From JBLIRR01 sp049472395 (GTDB lineage Bacteria > SZUA-182 > DTGQ01 > JBLIRR01): 6,698 nt of DNA. Below, piece after piece: positions 1 through 6,290 of this stretch. Below the pieces are notes generated by a model. That model saw nothing but the letters and a program-made list of their open reading frames with translations, ran no database searches and had not been told where the DNA came from. Each line of letters begins with the position of its first letter. The first letter of the stretch is position 1. Both the position numbers and the translations under genes were made by a program. The stretch lies in NCBI GenBank assembly GCA_049472395.1, contig JBLIRR010000097.1, forward strand, positions 1 through 6,698, read 5' to 3'.

Positions 1-501
1 ACTTTTTCCTTTTCCATTAAAGAAATTCTGCAAAGATTAAAACAGAACAATTTACACTATTCACTGGCCACGGAAACAAAAGATTTTTTTAGAATTACTG
101 TGAAAGAAGAATCACAGCCTTTGCAAATTGATTTTGTTAATGACAGAGTTAAAAGATTCGGAAAAATTCTAGTAAAGGATAAAATCAATCTTGATAATCT
201 CCAGAATATCTTATCGAACAAATTGACTGCTGTAATCTCAAGGGATATATTCGATATTTATTTGATTTCATTAAAAGAACATTTCCATTGGAAAGAAATA
301 TTATCTCAAGCAAAAGAAAAAATGCATTTTGAAAAGGAGAATTTAATATTTAGATTACATAACTTTCCTATTAGCTTATTTAAAAATATAAATTTAATAG
401 ATAATAATTTCTTAATTAATTTTAATAGAAATTTTAAAAAAATAATAGAAAATATTGTAGAAGAAACCCAAAATAGCCCCCACAATTCAGAATTGAAATA
501 A
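1..501 (+). CDS. AbiEii/AbiGii-type nucleotidyltransferase toxin, C-terminal part (5' end outside window)
   Basis: The reading frame is open from base 1 to the TAA at 499-501, giving 166 visible residues. The GTG at 100 is an internal codon, not the start. The stretch ILSNKLTAVISRDIFDIYLI (about nt 205-265) matches the family pattern 'DIAANKLxALxSR...DxxDLYxL' that follows the nucleotidyltransferase core in AbiEii/AbiGii toxins. It is preceded by a VKRFGKILVKDKI strand segment and followed by the usual AKEK helix. The catalytic GSxxxDxD half lies upstream of the window, so catalytic competence cannot be judged. In characterised AbiE systems the toxin is a nucleotidyltransferase controlled by a transcriptional-regulator antitoxin, usually encoded upstream; no antitoxin is visible here. 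Composition is very AT-rich, typical of a horizontally moved gene. Family assignment is by pattern memory; a solitary nucleotidyltransferase without a toxin role is the main alternative. Confidence 0.72.
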   Translation, partial: TFSFSIKEILQRLKQNNLHYSLATETKDFFRITVKEESQPLQIDFVNDRVKRFGKILVKDKINLDNLQNILSNKLTAVISRDIFDIYLISLKEHFHWKEILSQAKEKMHFEKENLIFRLHNFPISLFKNINLIDNNFLINFNRNFKKIIENIVEETQNSPHNSELK

Positions 502-508
502 TTAATAA

Positions 509-919
509 TTGAATAATTGGGGACTGTCCCCAATTAAAAATCAATATGTGGGCAATAATCCAGTTAATTTGGTAGCCCCACATGGAAATGAAGTCCAAAT
601 ATGTTATAGTCCAGTAGACCTTCCACTTATGAAAAAACTTGGGATGAAATATGTATCAATTAGGACAAGTACCGGCACATATGGATTTCATCCTGTAAAA
701 CCTACCTGGGGTAATAGAATATGGGTTCGTGGAATTGTAAAAGATGATAGTAAACGAAAAGAACTTGATTGTATTGATACAGTGATGACAAAATGTGCGA
801 GCGAAGAATGTGTACAGAAGAAAATTGATTCAGCCATCATTAATCCAGGACCTTTTGGAAGTGGGTTTTATAATTGCCATAGTTGGGTAAGACAAATAAT
901 TACCGAATGTGTAAAGTGA
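509..919 (+). pseudogene. Orphan C-terminal domain resembling Rhs-protein tips, 5'-truncated
   Basis: The frame opens after an in-frame stop at 506-508 and ends at TGA 917-919. The only available early starts are TTG 509 and GTG 548. The first ATG (codon 41) would cut into the domain, and the first nine codons simply read through the hairpin. The domain shows a layout I associate with tips of Rhs-repeat proteins: 'CYSPVDLP' at residues 32-39, a 'YVSIRT...GTYGFHP' strand pair at 48-62, a cysteine pair region 'CASEEC', and a closing 'YNCHSWV...C' at 121-134. The NC-x-W motif resembles that of papain/NlpC-fold cysteine proteins, so Cys123 could be a nucleophile, but no activity is established. 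Position 46 is Met where I would expect a His in relatives. No Rhs repeats or delivery gene are present upstream. It is most likely a displaced tip cassette or decayed remnant; expression from TTG/GTG remains possible. Confidence 0.55.
514..536. repeat. GGGGACTGTCCCC hairpin (REP-like palindrome)
   Basis: TAATTGGGGA and TCCCCAATTA form a perfect 10-bp stem around the 3-nt loop CTG, 12 bp after the stop of the upstream nucleotidyltransferase. No T-run follows on the + strand, so it is a poor intrinsic terminator in that direction. GGGGACTGTCCCC-type palindromes recur in many environmental genomes and are often translated by accident into peptides such as NWGLSPI, as happens here at the start of the next frame. 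Its role is unknown; a REP/RAYT-type dispersed palindrome is the likeliest class. Confidence 0.75.
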
Positions 920-958
920 GTCATTTAATCCATAAGTATATTTAAATATTAATTAGCT

Positions 959-1906
959 ATGGGTAAAGCGAAAAAGAAATATATAATAGCTTTATTTTAT
1001 ATTGCTATATTATCTTTGATAACTATTTATATTATAAATAAATACTGGAATACATTTGATAATATATTGCCTGATGAACTTATTTCAAAAGGATATAAAT
1101 ATATTATTTTTGGAAGTCAAAGGACCAATACCATTGAACTATATGATTTAAAGAAAGGTTCTTTCATAGAATTGCTACCACCAAATAAAGATATAGATAG
1201 TAGATTCTTAGAACCTGTAATAGGTATATCTGGTATTGGATATTGTATTAAAGAAAAGAGTCGATTTAATATTAAGAATAAAGTGGGAGAGTTAATAACA
1301 TTTAGTTTACAAACATTAAAATATCGACGCATTGATACTGTTAATATCTTTAATACTTATGCTAATCTAGCTCTTTCTGATAATGAACAGAAACTAGCTT
1401 TTATTTTCTCTCACAATTTGCAATCAATCCCTGTTCTTGGGATTTTAGATACAACTGACGAGATTATTAAGGAAAATATTTCTATTGACAAAAGATTTCT
1501 TAAAAATCCGATTCAACTAATATGGAAACCGGATAATAAAAATATTGTTATCTGGGACACACTATCAGGATTACCCGCAGTTGAAATCAATACCTTTACA
1601 GGAGAATCAAAAATTATTGATTACTATCCATTTGATTATTATAAGGATCAATATATATTAGTCTCGGGTGCACATAAAGAAAATATATGCCTGTTTGATT
1701 TAAAACAAAATAAAAAACACCGAATTTGCTATGCGGGGCATACTATGAAGTTTTCCCGTGATGGGAAATATTTTGTATCTGGAAGAGGTAGGGGAATAGG
1801 ATCATTTGAAACACTAGAAATAATAGATATAATGGATTTCAAGAAAAGATTTCAGGTAAAAATGGATGATCATCCAAGCACATCGTTGGGATTAGATATA
1901 TGGTAA
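959..1906 (+). CDS. Membrane-anchored propeller-like protein of unknown function
   Basis: The 315-residue frame starts at ATG 959, 39 bp after the Rhs-tip frame, and stops at TAA 1904-1906. No clear Shine-Dalgarno precedes it. The N-terminus has a basic MGKAKKKY segment followed by one hydrophobic helix (about residues 8-27) with no cleavage site, so the rest should lie outside the cytoplasm on a single anchor. The remainder has repeated beta-strand units of the TolB/WD40-like kind: 'IIFGSQRTNTIELYDLKKG', 'ANLALSDNEQKLAFIF', 'IQLIWKPDNKNIVIWD', 'ILVSGAHKENICLFDL' and 'MKFSRDGKYFVSGRG'. The SxDxK-Y/F-hydrophobic pattern is typical of propeller blades. No catalytic residues are recognisable. 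Its position just after a toxin-like tip is where immunity genes usually sit, but nothing in the sequence proves that role. Codon use is as AT-rich as the upstream genes, suggesting they moved together. Confidence 0.72.
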   Translation: MGKAKKKYIIALFYIAILSLITIYIINKYWNTFDNILPDELISKGYKYIIFGSQRTNTIELYDLKKGSFIELLPPNKDIDSRFLEPVIGISGIGYCIKEKSRFNIKNKVGELITFSLQTLKYRRIDTVNIFNTYANLALSDNEQKLAFIFSHNLQSIPVLGILDTTDEIIKENISIDKRFLKNPIQLIWKPDNKNIVIWDTLSGLPAVEINTFTGESKIIDYYPFDYYKDQYILVSGAHKENICLFDLKQNKKHRICYAGHTMKFSRDGKYFVSGRGRGIGSFETLEIIDIMDFKKRFQVKMDDHPSTSLGLDIW

Positions 1907-2163
1907 GAGTAGCAAGGATATAGGGTTAGGTCTCTTATTATAAGCTTTCGCAAACGCTTTTTGAAATAGGGATTTATTACACATTTCTTCCAAGCCTTAA
2001 TACAAGCCAGAATGATAAATGGTTGTGAGGGCACAGTTCATATTTCTTTCCACCTGCTTATTTAGCCAGGCTTTACCTTATAACCACTAATAAAAAGGTT
2101 GCTCGGTTACTGGGAGAAGGAGCAGAGCGGTATTGGCCAGGTGAGAAAATCCGATAATCAGCT
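1907..2163 (+). other. Intergenic stretch with possible decayed coding remnant
   Basis: No convincing gene is present between the propeller-like gene and repeat copy 1. One + strand frame reads almost continuously from about 1933 to the TAA at 2155-2157, broken by a single TGA at 2026-2028. Its last part contains peptides such as YLARLYLITTNKKVARLL and GEGAERYWPGEKIR, which look protein-like but which I do not recognise. It may be the 3' end of a gene destroyed by rearrangement, or chance. No RNA gene is apparent. Confidence 0.25.
1942..1962 (+). terminator. Weak candidate terminator after the propeller-like gene
   Basis: AAGC (1942-1945) can pair with GCTT (1956-1959), with two further A-T pairs inside a mismatch, and the stem runs into five T residues. 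It lies 36 bp after the stop codon. The stem is short, so this is a low-confidence call. Confidence 0.22.
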
Positions 2164-2213
2164 AATTGATAGGAATTGATAGGAAATCCCTTTTTGAGAA
2201 ATCCCTTTTTGAG
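2164..2213. repeat. Two adjacent short tandem duplications at the left edge of repeat copy 1
   Basis: AATTGATAGG occurs twice in tandem (2164-2173, 2174-2183), followed immediately by AAATCCCTTTTTGAG twice in tandem (2184-2198, 2199-2213). Copy 2 of the long repeat, at 6552-6652, has only one of each (the first lacking its leading A). The duplications therefore mark an edge where slippage or staggered joining occurred. Confidence 0.9.
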
Positions 2214-2290
2214 TTGTAGAATAACCATAATTCTGTAATATTTTTGAATAAAAAGTAGTAAAAGAAGTAGTAAAAATAGGATAATGTAAA
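2175..2290 (+). repeat. Long direct repeat, copy 1 (116 bp)
   Basis: This AT-rich non-coding sequence matches 6552-6652 in the same orientation. The only differences are one extra 15-bp unit (2199-2213) and one base (G2235 against A6597). Homology ends sharply at base 2290. Inside it are an inverted repeat AGAAT-7-ATTCT and a tandem pair of AAGTAGTAAAA units near the 3' end. The ends do not form terminal inverted repeats, so it does not look like a classical IS or MITE. It carries an AGGA (2278-2281) eight bases before the ATG of the integrase fragment. Confidence 0.95.
2209..2239 (+). promoter_or_regulatory. Promoter-like site in repeat copy 1 (weaker -10)
   Basis: TTGAGT (2209-2214) and TGTAAT (2234-2239) are spaced by 19 bp, pointing toward the integrase fragment. 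The -10 hexamer differs from consensus at the second base, the one position where the two repeat copies differ. The spacing is longer than ideal and no expression evidence exists. Confidence 0.3.
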
Positions 2291-2709
2291 TGCGAGCAGG
2301 AGAGCAGATCTCTATCAAAATCCAAGATATCGATTTTGAGAATAACATTCTTCATATTCGAAGAGCGATGACATTGGATGAGAATAATAAGAAGATTGAG
2401 GGTAACACAAAGAATAAGTATAGTAGAAGAAGAATAAAGCTGCTTCCTGTAATGGTAGAGGCACTAGAAGCACAAAAAGAAGTCTATGATCGATATAAAG
2501 GGGAATACTTCTTTTGTAACACTACAGGATCTCAAGTACATCTAAGTAATTTGCGCCGTGATGTTTGGATCAAAACTTTGCAAAGAGCAGGTCTTCCATA
2601 TCGGGAAATAAAACAAACACGGCATACGTTTGCTACAGTTGCATTAAGCTGTAATGAAAGCCCCCTGTGGATTGCCAAAGTAAAAAAAATATTGGATAAT
2701 TTTTGCTAA
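2290..2709 (+). pseudogene. Tyrosine recombinase (phage-type integrase), catalytic-domain fragment
   Basis: The 139-codon frame begins at ATG 2290 exactly at the right end of repeat copy 1. MRAGEQISIKIQDIDF matches the 'TGMRxGExxxLxWxDIDF' box of phage-type integrases; Arg2 is the first catalytic Arg. TKNKYSRRRIKLLP (40-53) carries the beta-hairpin Lys region, and KQTRHTFATVALS (108-120) carries the second catalytic Arg (Arg111). The residue three before it, usually His or Tyr in relatives, is Lys108. After 'WIAKV' (131) homology stops where 'MGH...' and the C-terminal Tyr should follow, and the frame ends in an unrelated KKILDNFC. The whole N-terminal DNA-binding part is also missing. With no His/Trp box and no Tyr nucleophile it cannot catalyse strand exchange. 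The start is probably an internal Met reused by chance, although the repeat supplies an AGGA at good spacing. It may be the relict integrase of the element whose repeats flank this region. Confidence 0.85.
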
Positions 2710-2791
2710 TTATCTCCTATAGATGGCCAATATAACACTCAGAATTTTGATTTTCCTATAGGGCAAATGTAATGAGCATTACAGAGACAGA

Positions 2792-2829
2792 AGGGCTATC
2801 CAATAAACCTATTATTATCGGATAGCCCT
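2792..2829. terminator. Strong inverted repeat between converging genes
   Basis: AGGGCTATCC (2792-2801) and GGATAGCCCT (2820-2829) form a perfect 10-bp stem with an 18-nt AT-rich loop. It lies 48 bp beyond the stop codon of the cytochrome gene (- strand) and 82 bp beyond the end of the integrase fragment (+ strand). Read on the - strand it is followed by TTCTGTCTCTG, which is pyrimidine-rich but not a clean T-run. It is probably a terminator or transcript-end stabiliser for the cytochrome gene; the long loop also fits a small operator or a leftover element end. Confidence 0.5.
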
Positions 2830-2877
2830 ATCAATATCTCCCCCTAATGCATAAAGTCATTTTAGTTTTAATCTATA

Positions 2878-5730
2878 TTAATCCTTTTTCATGTCACATG
2901 TACTCATAGGGTCCGCTGGATCACTGCCACAAAGAAGCTCACAGCGATCAAAGCAGCCATCTTCATCACGATCAAGCCCGATCCTTATGCCGTCGCCGGG
3001 TGGCACACAGGTATAGGTAACCTCACCATATTGTGCACGGGCAATTTTGCGTAAGGTTTTATCCTTTATGAAGTGGCCCTTCATATTATCCTTGAACGCA
3101 CCACTACCAGCATATAAATAACCATACCATTGCTTCCTCTTGGCCACAAGATCACATTCACCTGCTTCGGCGCGTTTTATCATCAAATCAATCCGTGATG
3201 TCACTTCCTTCTCATTCGTAGGGTTAAGCGTTACCTGCTGTCCAACTATAGGGGCCAGGTTAGTGGGAAAGGCGAATATGAACTGTTCGAGTTGTCTGCG
3301 CATTTCTAATCCCTCAGGATATTCAATGGAAAGCCCCGGATGATTACCGGGATCTCCGGGCCAAAATGTATCAGGCTCTCTTGGTGAAAAAGCAACCAGA
3401 TGCAAAAAACGAAAAACAGTATCTATACTCCCGTCGTGGAGAATTCCAAAACCACGAATCTGATCTCCCATAAATGTTGTGTTGCTCTCATCGAAATAGA
3501 AAGGGAATGTATTCGTCTCTGGCATGCCAAATTTGCCAACTTGCTGATATACATTACGTAAATTTGGAATCTTAAAGGTCTGGGGCAGAAAAATAAATAA
3601 ATTAAGTCCCTTGGTGCCAAAAAATCCCGGCTTCTCAACACCAAACTCTGCATTAGCATCGGGATCAACTACATGACACTCACCACAACGAAATTTTGTA
3701 TCGACAATCGGACCATTAAAAAATATATCATGGCCTGCCTGTTGAACCGGCGTGAGAGAGTTATCGAGATTGCGAATAGGATTAGGCGGATAGGTAATCT
3801 GTAAGATAAAGTCTGTAAATGCCTGCATCTCTTCCTCTGTAAGTTCAGCATGTCTGCCATTGAGATTCAAAAAGGCAATGTTGAATTTTTTAAACGCCGC
3901 TTCTTCATCAAAAGTCCCGCTATCTGGTTGCTCGCTCGGCGCATCATTACCACCGGTCCGGTCGCCACGCCAATGCATCGGCCCATGATTCGCCAATCCT
4001 CTCAGGCTCTGCGTGGTCATGGGACCCTTCATCGGACTAAAATTCATATTATAGGGCTCCGGGTAGTTAACTTCAGATGGCACAATAGCAAATGGGCCAG
4101 GATTGTTTATTTCATCCCCGTCAGGATTGCCAAGATCCCATGCTAAACCATCGAAATCACCAAACACATGGCAACTCGCGCATGCTGAATCCCCATGACT
4201 CGAAGTGTGAGATGCGTCATAAAGAAATGAACGTCCCCGCACAACACTTTCTGGCTCTGGAGTATACATAGCAATATGGGCCTTTTCTTTACGTGTCTTT
4301 ATATCAATTATGGAGATTGAATTGTCAAACCGTGTGAGCACATAAAGACAATTGCGGTCCTCGTCAAGAACAAGGCCACTCGGCCCACCACCCGTTACTT
4401 TAATCTGATTGGTTTCATCAGGCTCGAAGGTATCATTCTCCAACTTCGCCGTATCAAATATGCCCACTTTACTTGAGCCAAATGCAGTAACATAGAGTGT
4501 TTTTCCATTACATGAAACTGCCATACCCATTGGAAAAGCAAGACTCTTTCGGTTTTCATCATTGGGAATGGTATCACAACAATTTTCATAATCAATATGC
4601 TTATTAAGGTGACGCGGTAGTACCTCACCATTTCTTAATATGGTAATGCGATTCTCGGCAAGATGTCCCCGTACAGAGTGTCCAGCAAAAATACCAGGCC
4701 CTTCAAAGCGCACCTTATTCAGTGCATCAGTATTGGCCACATATACATTGCCATTTGACGGATTGACAGTCATGTTAAAAAGAACGGTACCAACCCCTGT
4801 AAAAAAGCCCTCTGGTCCGGGAATAAGCTTTGGGGGATCGGCTCTTGCGTCAATAACGAACACATCCTTATCAGGTAATGAGAACTTAACGAATTCATCC
4901 CATTCGCGGCCCAGCTCATCAATCCAGTGTTCACCATTGTATTTCACAATAAGCCCCGTCGCCGGCTGCTCGATACCTTCATAATTGGTTGTTGGTTCAG
5001 GCAATCCTCCGTTAGCAGTTACTATTTCTTCAGCAATAGTTGTCGTGCGGTTGCCTGTCTTAAAACCTGCTGCATATATGCGCTTCCCATCAGGAGAAAC
5101 GCTCAGCGATCGAGGCGTGTCAGTAAATAGGTTAATGATAGTGAGGGGCCTGCCACCGAGGCCGTTTCCAAGATTATTGACATCAAATACCCAGACATCA
5201 GCACGGCCAATACCGGCTGTGGTGAGTTGTGGATCAAAGGGTGCATTCTGTCCACGATGGGCACACGTAATAAAAGCACGGCTATTTTTTTCTCCCGCAA
5301 ACACAATATCACTCGGTTCGTCACCTACGAGCAGTGTCCGTACAACCCGCATAAATCCAGGCTTGCTTGTTTTCACTATGCTCACACTGTCTGAGATGTG
5401 ATTGACTACCCATAATTCTTCATTGCTGCGCACTGCAACAGCGACAGGTTCTAATCCGACAAAAACGGATTCACGGTGATATAAACCTTTCTTGGTGACA
5501 TTGAAGATTTCTAAACGATTATCAGGAGTATTCACGGCAAAGAGTGTTTTACCATCCGGAGAAAGAGCCAAAGGACGGACTTGCCCAGATTCAAAAAGCG
5601 TATACGATTTTTCGGTCGCAGCCAAAGCTCTTTCAGGGATAGACAATGTGGAAAGGAATAATAAGGAAAAAACTACAAGACTAAACCAAAAGAAAGCAAA
5701 GCTCTTTATTATAGTAGTATATGCTTTCAT
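2878..5730 (-). CDS. Exported YVTN beta-propeller / di-haem cytochrome c (peroxidase/MauG-like) with EF-hand
   Basis: 950 residues, starting at ATG 5728-5730 with a good AGAGGA seven bases upstream, and ending at TAA 2878-2880. Residues 1-37 are a Sec signal peptide: basic start, hydrophobic FAFFWFSLVVFSLLFLSTLS, cleavage probably after ALA37. About seven propeller blades follow (around 53-78, 95-119, 139-159, 206-227, 319-340, 400-427, 450-480), with YVTN-style motifs such as 'PLALSPDGKTLFAVN'. Two c-type haem sites follow: CASCH 517-521 (nt 4168-4182) and CGECH 682-686 (nt 3673-3687). Nearby are 'SLRGLANHGPMHWRGD' (575-590), 'KIPNLRNV' (720-727) and 'GFGILHDGS' (760-768), typical of cytochrome c peroxidase/MauG relatives. 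Residues 920-931 form a perfect EF-hand loop (D920, D922, D924, G925, D928, E931) in a Cys-rich tail. The haems should be attached outside the cytoplasm, so a periplasm-like location is expected. The substrate is unknown; peroxide reduction, oxidation of a propeller-bound molecule or simple electron transfer are all possible. The gene stands alone on its strand and is less AT-rich than its neighbours. Confidence 0.93.
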   Translation of the reverse strand: MKAYTTIIKSFAFFWFSLVVFSLLFLSTLSIPERALAATEKSYTLFESGQVRPLALSPDGKTLFAVNTPDNRLEIFNVTKKGLYHRESVFVGLEPVAVAVRSNEELWVVNHISDSVSIVKTSKPGFMRVVRTLLVGDEPSDIVFAGEKNSRAFITCAHRGQNAPFDPQLTTAGIGRADVWVFDVNNLGNGLGGRPLTIINLFTDTPRSLSVSPDGKRIYAAGFKTGNRTTTIAEEIVTANGGLPEPTTNYEGIEQPATGLIVKYNGEHWIDELGREWDEFVKFSLPDKDVFVIDARADPPKLIPGPEGFFTGVGTVLFNMTVNPSNGNVYVANTDALNKVRFEGPGIFAGHSVRGHLAENRITILRNGEVLPRHLNKHIDYENCCDTIPNDENRKSLAFPMGMAVSCNGKTLYVTAFGSSKVGIFDTAKLENDTFEPDETNQIKVTGGGPSGLVLDEDRNCLYVLTRFDNSISIIDIKTRKEKAHIAMYTPEPESVVRGRSFLYDASHTSSHGDSACASCHVFGDFDGLAWDLGNPDGDEINNPGPFAIVPSEVNYPEPYNMNFSPMKGPMTTQSLRGLANHGPMHWRGDRTGGNDAPSEQPDSGTFDEEAAFKKFNIAFLNLNGRHAELTEEEMQAFTDFILQITYPPNPIRNLDNSLTPVQQAGHDIFFNGPIVDTKFRCGECHVVDPDANAEFGVEKPGFFGTKGLNLFIFLPQTFKIPNLRNVYQQVGKFGMPETNTFPFYFDESNTTFMGDQIRGFGILHDGSIDTVFRFLHLVAFSPREPDTFWPGDPGNHPGLSIEYPEGLEMRRQLEQFIFAFPTNLAPIVGQQVTLNPTNEKEVTSRIDLMIKRAEAGECDLVAKRKQWYGYLYAGSGAFKDNMKGHFIKDKTLRKIARAQYGEVTYTCVPPGDGIRIGLDRDEDGCFDRCELLCGSDPADPMSTCDMKKD

Positions 5731-5737
5731 GAATATT

Positions 5738-5743
5738 TCCTCT
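5738..5743 (-). promoter_or_regulatory. Ribosome binding site of the cytochrome gene
   Basis: On the - strand AGAGGA precedes the ATG with a 7-nt gap. It supports the start at 5730, which also gives a complete signal peptide. Confidence 0.85.
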
Positions 5744-5800
5744 TATATTATAATAAAAAAATAATAAATAAAATTAGTAAAATAATGCTATAGTCTCCCG

Positions 5801-5839
5801 TAAGCGCTGCGTTGTTTTTACCAAGTAACTAAGCGCTTA
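5801..5839. promoter_or_regulatory. Paired TAAGCGCT sites upstream of the cytochrome gene
   Basis: TAAGCGCT (5801-5808) and the perfect palindrome TAAGCGCTTA (5830-5839) are repeated with start points 29 bp apart, close to three helical turns. They lie 71 to 109 bp upstream of the cytochrome start. They stand out as GC-containing palindromes in a very AT-rich leader, which fits a dimeric regulator binding two sites. No specific regulator can be named, and no single -10/-35 pair is convincing. Confidence 0.4.
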
Positions 5840-6175
5840 TGCAATATTTCCCTTATGGTGGAGCACGAATCACACATATATACCAGAGTGCAAATTTAGA
5901 AGCCGCTCTTATAGTATATTGTTTATTTAACAAAAACATAGGACATCACATGAAAACATAAAAAAAGTCAAGGCCCATAATTAATTCCGCATGATTTTCT
6001 TCAATTATCTTTAACAATTATTGATTATATATGATTAGAGTTTTTTAGTGAATAATTATAATAAAATTTTTTTATGTTTGTTTTATATTATTATTAAAAT
6101 CCTCAATGGTATATGCATTTTGTTTATTTTGCAGCCAAAAAGATCAAGGAAACAAAAAGCGAAGTTCACTTACAT

Positions 6176-6194
6176 TGATTAGCATTGCTGATCA
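6176..6194. promoter_or_regulatory. Small inverted repeat upstream of the IS91-type fragment
   Basis: TGATTAGCATTGCTGATCA is an 8-bp inverted repeat with a 3-nt loop and one mismatch, which becomes a G-U pair in the + strand transcript. It lies about 97 bp before the transposase start. It could be an operator, a transcript hairpin or an element-end hairpin; IS91-family ends often carry hairpins, but this is only suggestive. Confidence 0.35.
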
Positions 6195-6290
6195 AGTCTT
6201 GAAATATTGACAATTATCATCCAAAAAGATTCCCCCCTGCGGAACATAACTTCCTAAGCATTAACGAAGATTTCTCAAGAAGATTAAGCA

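Larger units (their letters stand above)
5744..6290. other. AT-rich intergenic leader between divergent genes
   Basis: About 550 bp separates the divergent cytochrome gene and IS91-type fragment. It contains the TAAGCGCT pair near the cytochrome side, long A/T runs around 5985-6110, and the small hairpin at 6176-6194. I see no open frame with protein-like features, no tRNA-like fold and no CRISPR-like array. The length is more than a simple promoter needs; part may be the untranslated end of the IS91 element. Confidence 0.5.

Noticed and set aside
306..533. 75-codon - strand frame opposite the nucleotidyltransferase end
   Set aside because: Its start is created by the GGGGACTGTCCCC hairpin and the rest is antisense to a family-matching coding region.
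2251..2276. Tandem AAGTAGTAAAA units as a CRISPR or plasmid iteron array
   Set aside because: Only two short units, no spacers and no replication gene nearby; they are part of the larger repeat.
2073..2355. Overlapping - strand frames rich in Leu/Phe/Ile through repeat copy 1
   Set aside because: They translate low-complexity AT-rich repeat DNA, giving hydrophobic runs by composition; repeat copy 2 carries no matching gene context.
4640..4984. 114-codon + strand frame opposite the cytochrome gene
   Set aside because: Antisense to the propeller-coding region, Ser/Pro-rich in the way shadow frames usually are, with no start signal.
4985..5401. 138-codon + strand frame opposite the cytochrome gene
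   Set aside because: It lies wholly antisense to a clearly coding region with propeller motifs and has no recognisable domain or ribosome binding site; it is a shadow of the real gene.
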